A stretch of DNA of 64,000 nt, from assembly GCA_023614405.1 (NCBI GenBank), contig CM042685.1, positions 236,757,661-236,821,660 of the forward strand. The letters are read 5' to 3'. Each line of letters begins with the position of its first letter. Positions within the stretch are counted from its first letter, which is position 1. The notes beneath the pieces are model-generated. The model was not told the DNA's origin. It saw nothing but the letters and a program-made list of their open reading frames with translations, and made no database searches. Positions 10,901-21,576 of the stretch are shown here, piece after piece. This stretch comes from Avena insularis. Taxonomy: Eukaryota > Streptophyta > Magnoliopsida > Poales > Poaceae. Position numbers and translations under genes: made by a program.

Positions 10901-13900
10901 GGCCGTCGGTAAGCCTCCCCTCCGCCGTTTTCCCTCTCTACTAGGGTTACATCTTGCCGGGCATCGTCAGAGGAAGGAGACAGCCAGCCACCATCGATCC
11001 CCTTCCAGATCCAACGGCAGCCAGCTCTCCTTACCGCTTCGGTGACGCGCCCCGACCGATGGCCCTTGCCCCGACGCCCCCTGCTCCCTCCCGCGCGTGC
11101 GGGCGCTGCGTCTGGGACGAATCGGCCTCATGGCCCCTCCCACTCCCCAGATCCGGCCCGCGAACTCCCTCTCCTCTTTTCTTTTTCTGCTGGTAAAGAT
11201 CCATAAAAATACCTAGTTACTTTAAATCCAAACAAAAGGGTAAAATGGTTCAAAGTTGCGAGATCTAAAATTTTCCAAGTGCCTGGATGTCCTACCTAAC
11301 ATGCAGGCCAAGTTTTGCCCTAAATAGATGATAAAAATAAATAGGATAGATCCTGCACTAAGATCTATCCAGAACACTAAACAAATTCTCTAAGAAATTT
11401 TACAAATCCAATTGGTGATGAAAGGTACTGACCATAGCATTCATGTCCCACTGGCCCCACCCTAGCTTGCTTCCTAGTTTGCAGTGAGAAACAAATAACA
11501 AAATAAAGCCTTTCCTGCCTTTAGAATTTTCCCTAGGTCAAACCAAGTAAGGTTCTGACCTAATTACAACTCTCAAATGACACCCATAACCATATCTTCC
11601 AAAACCCAATAGCTCGTATTTTTATGAGTCTCTGTTAAATTCTGGTGAATTAAACTATTTTGTGCATGGTTTAATCGCTAATAAAAACATTGCAATAGCT
11701 CTGCAACTCCAAATTGATTGATTCCAATTTCTACAGACATGTATTCTCATTACCTAACATGTGTCCTTGGAATAAACTAAAAATATTCTGTAAAATAAAT
11801 CTGGTGAAAATGACAAATCTTGTCCATTACTGCCTTTGGGAATTTCTCAATGGCATTATAGTGATTGTTTTGAGGAGATTCCAACTCCTCTTGATTCAGT
11901 CCACCAAATACTAACTTCTAATCCAAGGAAATAATTTTTGGAACTCCAGAGAAGTTCTGGTGAATTATTTCCTAAAACTATAGTTTAATCCAATATAAAA
12001 TCCTTTGTAAATTCTAGGAAATTGATAAAATAGTGAAATCCCTTTTGTTGGCTTCATATCATCAATAGATATCTGATGGTATCATTTTTATACAATGGTA
12101 TCATGCAGATCAAGTCCTTGAGCAAAAACTCCCTCTTAAGTAGTTCCTAGACTACAAATCCAAAAGGGAGCTTTTTCCCTAATCCTCTCCCAACCCAATC
12201 ATTCTCAAACCTCCAACATCCCACTGGTGTTACCATGAATTAATCTTTGTTTGTTGTATGATTTGATGCTTGTATTCCTTGTATTGATTGGTGTATTGTT
12301 TGTTTGCATGTATGCTCGATAACGGCGATAGTTGCGAGTGTGTGGCGCCGAGAAGAAGGACGCATCGGGTTTCTCTTATTATTATTGTATTGGTTTTCTG
12401 GCATTATAAAGAAGTCAAGGGACACCTCGCTGGTCATAGGCAAGCCACCATTCCTGAACTCCTATATTAACCTACTTCTGTTTATCAACTGTTTTATATC
12501 TCGTTTATAAATTGCATGAGCATAGGCATGGTTTGTTTCAAATAAAAGTGCGTGAGTAACTTGGCTCCTCCAAGTTATGGATGAGTGTCCATTAGGACAC
12601 CTACCCTTTTGCACCTATGTTTACCCCTTTAGACTGAGGCAAAGATGATTAGCATCTTCCCTCTTGGAACCTACGGATTTTACAATGATAAAACTATTTT
12701 GGGTTTTTCCCTACTACAAAGTTTTCAAAATAAAACCCTTGGAAAGCGGCATCGTTTCCAAGTGGAAGATTTAGTAAAGAAGATACGAGGTGGATGAAGA
12801 GAAATGTAAGTAAAGGAAAGTTAAGTAAGAGAAAGAGAAGGGATGTTCTAAGCAAATGTCCGGAACAATTTATCCGTGCAACCACATTACCCCAGGCACT
12901 GGGGCTTAGATCGTAGTTGTAATCCTTAGCCGGGGCTGCTTGTACTTGATTAACGGGAGCAATCCCTAGAAGCCCGAGTGGACTCTACCTCAGGTCTTCG
13001 GATCTGAGGCCTCCATCGCCCGCTACGGCGGAAGTGTCGGTGCAACAATTTGGTCTCCCGCGGACGGTATGTTTTAGGCGTAGGGAAGGAAGTGAAGTCA
13101 ATAATTGTATATTGCCAAGCCGAGGGTTTGGGTATACGGAAGTGCTGCAGGGAGGACTAAGGCCATAGTGCCACATACTCGTGCCGGGGAGAACAAACCC
13201 AAAAGGAAAAGCCGCCTTTGATAGGGATGGACAAATGAAAAGCTAGGTTTGATTATCCGAACCCCCATCTACAGTGTGTAGCGGGTCATGGTTAAATCCT
13301 GTCGGATGTATTGATTCTTGTGGGTAAATTGCGCAAACTCTGCAAAGTCTAATCTATTCGAATAGCCGTGTCCACAGACAAGGATGGTTGGAATGGCAAG
13401 TGCTAGGAGGACCCTTCGATTCGGTTATGTTGTGATGAAATAAAGGATGTGACTTGGTCACGAGGAAAGATAAGAATGAGATTGGTTTTGACCAGAGATG
13501 GTCGAAGATGTTTAAAAAGGGTTTTACAACAAAACTATTTTAAAAAGGTTTTTAACAAGGATGTGGAGATGTCCAGATTTTCTAAAAGGAGGCATATTTT
13601 CTAAAAACTCTTTTTCAACAAAGATATAGAGATGCTAATGTTAGGTCTTTCAAAAACAACTATAGCGTAGAGCTATCTCGCCACATCCAAATATGCATAT
13701 TCTTGTTACCTTGTCTCGGTGGTTCGCGAGTACATTCAAAGTACTCACTGGCATTGTCCCTCGCTATTTATTTGGCCAGATTGCAGATGTTAAGAAGGAA
13801 CGAAGGTGTTGACGCCTAGCGAGCTAGGTCGTCTTCCCAGTCAGTTTCCTGTAGGTTAAGGCACGGGCTCTGCGTTGAAGACTTCCGCTACTTGTGTTGT

Positions 13901-14052
13901 AATCACCATAATGGCTCTTGTGTAAGCTTTGTACTTGTTACTATATGGAGGTTGTAATGATACTAGTCGGTTATGCTCACGGCTCACTGATCATGGGAAC
14001 GTGAATTGTAAGCATAACGGGTATTCTCGGACCGTAAATCCGGGGTGCCACA
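7955..14052 (+). mobile_element. Very long solo LTR (about 6.1 kb), LARD-like
   Basis: The insert begins TGTAACATCCC and ends GGGGTGCCACA, with TG...CA ends. The flanks are TTTTT at 7950-7954 and TTGTT at 14053-14057. The uninterrupted copia reading requires TTGTT at this spot, so the left duplication carries one G-to-T change. No second copy of either end occurs inside, no primer site or polypurine tract is visible, and no coding frame is credible, so this is one LTR left after recombination. About 10150-11200 is strongly pyrimidine-rich and looks like a promoter plus leader; both sides are AT-rich. Long non-coding LTRs of several kb are known from LARD elements such as barley Sukkula; the resemblance is not verified. 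Confidence 0.75.
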
Positions 14053-15370
14053 TTGTTAGCAATCGCTGCATATTATGATTATGAGATATGGCAGATGGAT
14101 GTCAAAACGGCGTTCCTCAATGGAGACATTGATGAAGAGTTGTATATGGTACAACCCAAAGGTTTTGTCGATCCTAAAGATGCTAATAATGTATGCAAAC
14201 TTCAACGGTCCATTTATGGATTGAAGCAAGCATCCCGAAGTTGGAATCAACATTTTGATGAGGTAATCAAAAGTTTTGGATTTATACAAACTTATGGAGA
14301 AGCTTGTATTTACAAGAAAGTGAGTGGGAGATCTGTAGCATTCCTAGTACTATATGTGGATGACATATTGTTGATTGGGAATGATGTAGACCTTCTTAAT
14401 AGTGTTAAGGATTATTTGAATAATAGTTTTTCAATGAAAGATCTTGACGAAGCAGCTTACATATTAGGCATAAAGATTTATAGAGATATATCAAGGCGCT
14501 TAATATCATTGTCACAGAGTACATATTTGGACAAAGTTCTAAGGAGGTTTGGAATGGAAGATAGCAATAAAGGGTTCTTGCCCATGTTGCCCAATACGAC
14601 CTTGAGTAAAACTCAAAGTCCTGCTACGGCAGAAGATAGAGAAAGGATGAGTAAGACTCCCTATGCCTCAGCCATAGGATCTATCATGTATGCCATGCTA
14701 TGTACTAGAACCGACATTGCATATGCTGTTAGTTTGACTAGCAGATATCAAAGTGATCCAGGAGTGGATCATTGGAGAGCGGTCAAAAACATCCTTAAGT
14801 ACTTGAGAAGAACTAAGGATATGGTTCTTTATTATGGAGGTGATGAACATCTCATTATTAATGGTTACACCGATGCTAGTTGGAACACCGATCCGGATGA
14901 TTCTAAATCTCAATCTGGATATGTATTTACTTTGAATGCTGAAGCAGTTAGTTGGAGGAGTGCAAAGCAAAGCGTTGTGGCGAGATCTTCAACTGAATCG
15001 GAATACATAGCTGCTTCGGAGGCTTCACAAGAGGAAATATGGATGAAGGAGTTCATTACAGAGCTTGGTGTGGTTCCCAGTGCGATGGACCCAATGTCTA
15101 TCTACCATGATAACATGGGCGTCATAGCCAATGTGCAAGAACCAAGTTCACACAAGAAGCTGAAGCATATCAAGCTGCGTTTTCACGCTATTCGAGAGCA
15201 TGTCCAAGATGGTGACATAAAGATTTGCAAAGTACACACATGTATGAATGTGGCGGATCCATTGACTAAACCTCTCCGGAGGGCAAAACATGACCAGCAC
15301 CAAACCACCATGGGTGTTCGGTATATTACCATGTATTCTAGATTAGTTGACTCTAGTGCTAGTGGGAGAC
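14053..15370 (+). pseudogene. Copia pol, second part: reverse transcriptase and RNase H
   Basis: Resumes in the RT palm (QMDVKTAFLNG, containing the first catalytic Asp), then LYVDDILLIG with the catalytic Asp pair, then RNase H with the TDASW Asp, the STESEY Glu and the Asp of HDNMG. The run 14053-15370 has no internal stop, which makes it the best preserved part of the element; the open frame even continues into the 3' LTR. It ends just before the LTR at a purine-rich GTGGGAGAC that serves as the polypurine tract. It cannot be expressed as a whole because the 6.1 kb solo LTR separates it from its N-terminus. Confidence 0.92.
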
Positions 15371-17249
15371 TGTTGGAGATATGCCCTAGAGGCAATAATA
15401 AAAGTGGTTATTATTATATCTTTGTGTTTATGATAAATGTTTACATTCATTCTATAATGGTATTAACCGGAAACATTAATACTTGTGTGATTTGTAAACT
15501 AAATTAGAGTCCCTGGTAAAGCCTCTTTGTAATACTAGCTTTTTGGTTAATAGATGATCGTGGTTTCCCGATCATGAACATTGAGATGTTATTAACAACA
15601 AGATCATATCATTAGGAGAATGGTGTGATGGACATACTCCTATAGATAAGCGTAGCATAAAGATCAAGTCATTTCAATAGTTCGTTTGATATAAGCTTTC
15701 TGATACATAGTAACCTAATTCCTTTGACCATAAGATCATGCTAATCACCATCACCGGAAGGATGCTTTGATGACATCAAACACCACACTATAACTGGGTG
15801 GCTATAAAGGTCGCATTGAGTGTTTGAAAAGTATGTGTTGATGCACATGGATCAAGACTGGGATTTGTCCATCCATATGACGGATAGATATACTCTAGGA
15901 CCTCTTAGTGGAATGTCATCCAATTAGCTTGCAAGCAAGTGACTGGCTCACAAGGGATCACATATCACAGGAACAAGAAAAGAGTACTTATCGGTAACGA
16001 GGTTGAACTAGGTATGCAGAGATACCGACGATCAAACCTCGGATAAGTAAACTATCACAAGACAAAGGGAAATTGGTATCGTATGTAAGTGGTTCATTCG
16101 ATCGCAAAGTAATCGTAGAAATATGTGAGAGCCATATGAATTTCCAGATTCCTCTATTGGTTATTGATTGGAGAAGTGTCTCGGTCATGTCCACATAATT
16201 CATGAACCGTAGGGAGACACACTTAAGGATTCGATGTTGTTTAGTAGATATGGAATGTAAGTAAGGAGACCGAATGTTGTTCAGAGTCTCGGATGGTATC
16301 CGGGATATCATGAGGAGATCCAGAATGGTCCGGAGAATAAGATTCATATAAGGAAAGTCCAATTCCGGAGTTCGGAAATGATTTCGATGTTTTCATCGAA
16401 GAGGTTCTAGAAGGGTCTAGAAGGTTCACCGGACCGGAAGGGGAATGGTTCATGAATGTGTCATGGTTAAGTGGAATGATTGGATCATGTCCTAGGTCAC
16501 TTGGTTGGGCATTTGCAAGAGAAGAATTAAGCACCAAATTGCAAGTCAAAAGACAGGTTTGAAAAGTCAAACTAGAACAATGGTTTCCTAGTGGAAGAAG
16601 GAAAGAGTCCTTCTTTCCCTCCAACTTGGATAGGATTTGGGGAAGGATTCAAACTCCCCTCTTCCAAGCTGCCCTCCCTCTCATAAATAGAGGGGAGGGG
16701 CTTCCCCAAGAGATCACAACCAGCCCTCCCCACCAAGCCGCGCCGCCGTCGCCGCCTTGCGCCGCCACCGCCAGATCATCGCAGCCGCCCTAGCCACCAC
16801 CGACTCCACCTCCTCCTCTCCGGGCCTCTAAATCTAGATCGCCAGAAACCCTAGATCCACCATAACCTGCTCCGGCTTAGGCGAAGCCCTGCAGGATTTT
16901 CCCTCTACTTCCGACACCACACCGTCGTGCTACCGGAATCATGAGGGGAGAGCTACAACCTCCGCTGCTTGCTGGAACAAGGGAGAGGAAGGTCTTCATC
17001 GAGTACCTAACATGTGATCGACCGCGGAAGCGCTACCGAAATGCAGCGCCGAAAGGATCTTCTACGCGATCTTGAGATCGGCAAGTGTACGACTACATCA
17101 TCCACGAGAATCTGCTCTCGTTAACCGCTTTGGAATCTTCGAGGGTGAGTACTCTAATCGACTTGTTGCTACAATCTAGTAGATAGATCTTGGCTTGTCT
17201 GTGTGCATGCGATAGAATTTTTTTGTTTTCCATGCTATGAACCCCTACA
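15371..17249 (+). repeat. 3' LTR of the Angela-type copia element
   Basis: 1,879 bp, collinear with 2183-4049, with scattered substitutions and a small length difference in the GC-rich leader (about 16735-16800). It has TG...CA ends and is followed directly by GTTAC, the target duplication. A TATA-like site lies at 16683-16689. Confidence 0.93.
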
Positions 17250-17254
17250 GTTAC

Positions 17255-19491
17255 TACCCGTGCTATTGAGCCCCACTTAGGCCTAAAGCCTAAGCTTGGG
17301 GGGAGGTATACCGACATCACACTCATCTATATATCATGTTCGGTCGGTTCTTTGTATATCCATTGTTTCGCTTTCTTTTTGGTTCTTGTTGCTTCTTTCT
17401 CAAAAACACAAACATACCAAAAATATTTTCGTTGTTTCTCTTGGTTTGTTTCTTTGCTTTTGTTTGCCTTAAAAGAAAAATCCAAAAAGATTTTGCTTTG
17501 CTTGGTTTATTTTTTGCTTTGCTTGTTTTTTCTTTGTTGGCTTCTTTAAAAAATCGAAAACACCAAAAATATTTGTTGTTCTTCTTTGTTTTTGTGAGTT
17601 CTTTGCAGGGTTCAGCCGTCCTCAGTGGATTTTGGGTTTCATGTTATTATTCAAGTCACAAAAGTGAAGGGCAATAATGAAGATTAAGACAACTTGAGGA
17701 GTGGTAAGAGGCTAGTAACAAACTCTATTTGTTTCATTTTTATACGTATACTCATCATTGTGAGCATGCTTAGTTTGTTCATGGTAAGGAGTGTGTTACT
17801 GATGGATGCTTAGTAGTTTTTGCTTGTCTATGATTAGCTCCAGCTTGCTAATAGTTTGTAGCATGTCATATGAATATTTGCTTACATTGTTTTATTCATA
17901 TTTTGGTATGATATTGTGGTATCCTCCTCTAGAAATTTCATGTGAATCGACTTGGCACATTCTCACGCATGCATATGACTAAACAATAGTCAGTAAGACT
18001 CGATGATTTATTTTGCCTCAGAGTCCTTGTATCACTTTCATGCCATAATTAGTCCTATTTTGTTCCAAGCATGATTATGACAATTATTGCTCTCTCGTTT
18101 GTCGCTCCCTCTCTTTTGCTAGCCTTCACTTGCACTGAGCATGAGCTCTACCTGTGTTTCCAACTCCCCAAAACCAATATTGCCAGCTGTGTCCACCATA
18201 CCTACCTATTAGCATCGTTTGTTATTTCAGTGCATATTCAATATGACCTGTTTTCTTCCAAATAAAATGTTTGTTTGTTTTGAGAAAATTAGTTAGTAAA
18301 GCTCTCACGAACTTGATGGCACACTTTATTCCTTGCACTTAATAATCCTGAACCATTGTGACTTGTCCATGAAAGTTATATGCTTGCAAATTATATGCTG
18401 GGAGTCAGCAGAACCGTGCTGTCACGGGGAACGCTTTCAACACTTTTTTGGATATCCTATCTAGTTGATACTTTTCTCTTTTGTTTACGGATGTCGACGA
18501 TGTGAAATAAAAGGGGAGCTTGTGAGTTCATGGAGTCTATACATTGTGTTAGAGAAACGCCTGGGCCGCTAGCCTAAGCCATGCCTAATCATGGTGGAAA
18601 CTTGCAACATCACCATAATGAGCATTCTATGAAGCATCCCCAATAAAAAGCTATGCACATAGTAAATAAAAAAATCGTTGAGATGCTCATTGTCTTCTTG
18701 CCTTGTCATTTTGATCACGGGATAGCTCCTGTATCATGTGCAAGGGGTATCCGTTGGCGGTTCTCTATGATATGCGTGCATTTACAATGACAAGAATTAT
18801 AGGTAACCAAAGTTAAGTAGCATGCGGAGCGGCCCTCGTACTCAAGGGACATTGGATTTTCAGTCTATGGTCTGTCAAGCATATGATTTAGAGTGGACCT
18901 CACTTTCACCTTAACCACATGAAGATGCCTATGATAGGGGCAATGAGAGCTCAAAGCTAATGAGTACCTTCCTTTCAGCATTAGGAAGCCTTTCAAACTT
19001 TCCAAAACCGTTTTCACAACCTTGTTGAGTCTCCACGTATTCTATGAGCACCTTCTTGAGAGCATAGTTGTCATTCTTGTGTTTGTTCCAAAACTTGGTT
19101 AATTATGTCATGACTTTGATGCTTGTATCTCTGATATTTTTACCTCTAGTCTTCACTTGAACTTCAGAGGTGCTTTGGCATTTAAATTGTTCTCTACAAA
19201 CAAAGGCAAGCAAGATACCACTCTATCATACCTTACTATGAGCATTGCAATGTTGCTTATGTTTATGTTCCATGCTACTTATTATTATTGAGTTGGTTTC
19301 TCTTCATAGCTTGCAATGATTACTGAGTAGACTTGGTTGCATACTTCTTATTATGAATGGTTTAAGCATCTACTCCTGTGCTGAGAATATATACATCATA
19401 TGAAGCAAATGTGTTCGTGAAAGTTCTTTTATCGCACTCAGTTTTCAACTGAATTGCTTGAGGACAAGCAATAAGCTAAGCTTGGGGGAGT
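17255..19491 (+). other. Non-coding 3' region of the Sabrina-like element
   Basis: Continues the element interrupted at 2182. It opens with a purine-rich AAGCTTGGGGGGAGG run at about 17292-17306 that looks like an internal copy of the polypurine region, followed by a T-rich tract at 17340-17600 and about 1.9 kb of ordinary AT-rich sequence. The Phe/Leu-rich open frames at 17336-17677 come from the T-rich tract and show no protein family features. No coding evidence was seen up to the polypurine tract. Confidence 0.6.
19453..19491 (+). promoter_or_regulatory. Hairpin plus polypurine tract before the 3' LTR
   Basis: ATTGCTTG-AGGA-CAAGCAAT (19453-19472) is a perfect 8 bp stem with a four-base loop. 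It is followed after about ten bases by the polypurine tract TGGGGGAGT (19483-19491), which abuts the LTR start at 19492. The polypurine tract primes plus-strand DNA synthesis in LTR retrotransposons. The hairpin's role is unknown; an equivalent with a different stem sequence and the same loop lies at 33539-33556 in another element. Confidence 0.75.
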
Positions 19492-20820
19492 TGATACGTC
19501 CAAAACGTATCTACTTTCTCGAACACTTTTGCTATTATTTCTCCTCTAAACTTGTGTGATTTGGATACAACTAACACGGACTGACGCTGTTTTCAGCAGA
19601 ATTACCTTGGTGTCTTGTTTATGTGCAGAAAATCAACTATTAGGAAAAATCCCGGAAAATATTCCAAAAATTATATTTCACCAGAAGACCCACGGAGCCA
19701 GAAGATGAGACGGAGAAGGGGCCTGGGGGCCCACACCCTTGCTACGCGCGGGCCCACCTTTGGCCACGCCTAGGGGGGTGCAGCCACCCCAGACACCCCC
19801 TCGGCCTCCCTCTGCGCCTATAAGTTGCCTTTCGACCTAAAAACCGGGGGGGAGGGGGTCGATAGTTTTCTAGAAAGAGTTCTGCTCCGCCGCCGCCACC
19901 ATAAACCAAGATTCGGATCTAGAAACTCCGTTCTGGCACCCTGCCGGGACAGAGAATTTGGAGAGGATCATCGTCATCGTCATCACCAACGCATCTCCAT
20001 CAACCACCGATGTTTCCCTCATCCATGAGTGAGTAATCCCCCCGCTGTAGGCTTGGGGATGGTAGGGATTGGATGAGTCCTATCATGTAATCGAATAAGA
20101 TCTGTTAGGGCATAGTGCTTAGTATCTCTATTAGTCTTATTTGACTTTGTTGCAACTTGTTGTGCTTAATGCTTGTCACTAGGGCCCGAGTGCCATGATC
20201 TCAGATATGAACTTATTATTGAATGATTATGATAGTATTATTTGTGATCTTATCTGCAAGTTGTGTACACATATCATTGTCCGGATCACATGTGGATGGA
20301 TGGATGTGGTGTGAGGATCACATGTGTTCATAGAGTGTTAATGCTTTGCTCCAGTGCCCTATTAAAAGGAACACATTAATTGCCAATAGTTCCCTAGAGG
20401 CCCCACTGCCACGGGCTGGCTGGACAGAAGATGTTGTGCAAGTTCTCATTACGAGCACGTATGACTATATATGGAGCACATGCCTAGGATTGTTTAGTAC
20501 TTGGATGCTTGTTATGATTTATCTGCAATGCCCTAGATCTTGAAGTTACATGTTTAGACTCGTCCATGCAACGCCCGTCCATCCATCCCTATGCCTACCG
20601 CACTCGAATCCTACTATTACCGTTACTGTTACTATTGCTCCTGTTTCACTGTTGCTACTGATAAACTTCTGTGAGCAAGAACTATTTCTAGGTGCAGCTG
20701 AACTGACAACTCAGTTGTTAAGGCTTGTAAGTATTCTTTGGCTCTCCTTGTGTCGAATCAATAAATTGGGTAATACTACCCGCGAAGACTGTTGCGATCC
20801 CCTACACTTGTGGGTCATCA
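19492..20820 (+). repeat. 3' LTR of the Sabrina-like Athila element
   Basis: 1,329 bp, from TGATACGTCC right after the polypurine tract to CTTGTGGGTCATCA at 20820. No primer-binding site follows, which identifies it as the 3' LTR. It includes a GC-rich segment at 19690-19850 followed by a leader-like stretch. It resembles the Sabrina LTR from memory. Confidence 0.85.
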
Positions 20821-21111
20821 CGCGGCCAGGGGTGTGGCCCCCTGGTGGGTATCCTCCGTCTCGTACTCCGGCTTTGTGTTACCCACGGTAAAATATTAAC
20901 TTAGACTTTTGTCCCGTCCAATTCCGAGAATATTAAATTTCTGCCTTTCTGGAACCAAAAACAGAAGAAAACAGGCAACTCACACTGTGCCAACTTGTTA
21001 ATAGGTTAGTACCAGAAAACATATAAAAACACCTCAAAGTATGGACAAAGCAAAGTAGATAGTGAACAAGCATGGAGCATAAAAAATTATAGATACGTTC
21101 CCGACATATCA
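20821..21111 (-). repeat. LTR fragment of an older Athila-type element, antisense
   Basis: Read on the minus strand the fragment starts TGATATGTCGGGAACGTATC at 21111 and continues with the U3-like sequence usual for Athila LTRs, including the CTGGTACTAACCTATTAAC segment. It stops at 20821 exactly where the Sabrina-like LTR ends, so the plus-strand element inserted into this LTR. The sequence outside its start (from 21112) is not a polypurine tract, so this is probably the element's 5' LTR, the rest lying left of the window. Confidence 0.7.
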
Positions 21112-21260
21112 AGCCCATGTGCGGCGCCATGACTCACGACGCCGCACTGTGCAACGTCTGGCACAGTGGCGTCGCACTGTGCAACACCTTGCATCATGTC
21201 GCCGCACATGCCTGTAGCCTGCAGCCCAGCGAGTAGCTATTGTGCGACATCGTTGCTCGT
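21112..21260. repeat. GC-rich inverted motif cluster, left side of the mobile-domain cassette
   Basis: Several GTGCGGCG / CGCCGCAC-type motifs in both orientations, forming short hairpins (for example 21120-21147). A similar cluster lies at 24615-24790. This could be the subterminal region of a DNA transposon carrying the mobile-domain gene. Its left end is lost to the Athila insertion. Confidence 0.4.
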
Positions 21261-21283
21261 GGCACCGCACCTTCCTTCCAGAA

Positions 21284-21560
21284 TTAAAATTGGTTCGACA
21301 ACATCACATTCATGGGCTGGAACATCACATCTAACCGGTTCGACAATACAACATGGGCTGGAACATCACATCTAACATGGGCAACATCACAACATGGTTC
21401 GACAACATCACATGGTTCGATATCTACCAAGTTCAAACGAAAAAATCACATGGTTCGACAACATCACAAAGTACCAAGTTGCTGTGACACCAAAGTTCAA
21501 ATGACACCACTACAAGTACCAAGTTCAAACGACACCAAAGTTCACATCTACCATGTTCCT
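21284..21560. repeat. Degenerate short tandem repeats
   Basis: Variants of GGTTCGACAACATCACAT, GGAACATCACATCTAAC and ACCAAGTTCAAACGACACC follow one another irregularly. No coding frame. The stretch lies just downstream of the mobile-domain gene and may belong to its 3' untranslated region. Confidence 0.55.
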
Positions 21561-21576
21561 GCGACCACATCTACTC

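Larger units (their letters stand above)
2183..17249 (+). mobile_element. Angela/WIS/BARE-type Ty1-copia retrotransposon
   Basis: Both LTRs are present (2183-4049 and 15371-17249), starting TGTTGGAGATATGCCC and ending ACCCCTACA. The flanking target duplication is perfect: GTTAC at 2178-2182 and again at 17250-17254. A primer-binding site complementary to initiator methionine tRNA follows the 5' LTR. Gene order is gag, protease, integrase, reverse transcriptase, RNase H in one frame, the copia arrangement. Without the inserted solo LTR the element is about 9.0 kb, a normal length for this group. Stops, frameshifts and the insertion make it non-functional. It inserted into the Sabrina-like element at the third ORF. 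Confidence 0.93.
1..20820 (+). mobile_element. Sabrina-like Athila (Ty3/gypsy) element, 3' part, split by a nested insertion
   Basis: The two halves, 1-2182 and 17255-20820, are separated by a complete copia element with a perfect 5 bp duplication, so they were once contiguous. Seen in order: the end of a gag/protease frame, an untranslated spacer, a third ORF of Athila type, a long non-coding 3' stretch, a polypurine tract and a 1,329 bp LTR beginning TGATACGTCC and ending GGGTCATCA. The 5' LTR lies left of the window. No reverse transcriptase, RNase H or integrase lies between the protease end and the third ORF, so this copy, and probably its family, is non-autonomous. The LTR and polypurine region resemble the Triticeae Sabrina group from memory; the name is unverified. 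Confidence 0.8.

Noticed and set aside
17336..17677. Hydrophobic Phe/Leu-rich frame that could be mistaken for a membrane protein
   Set aside because: It is a translation of a T-rich tract in the non-coding 3' part of the Sabrina-like element, with an overlapping frame of the same composition.
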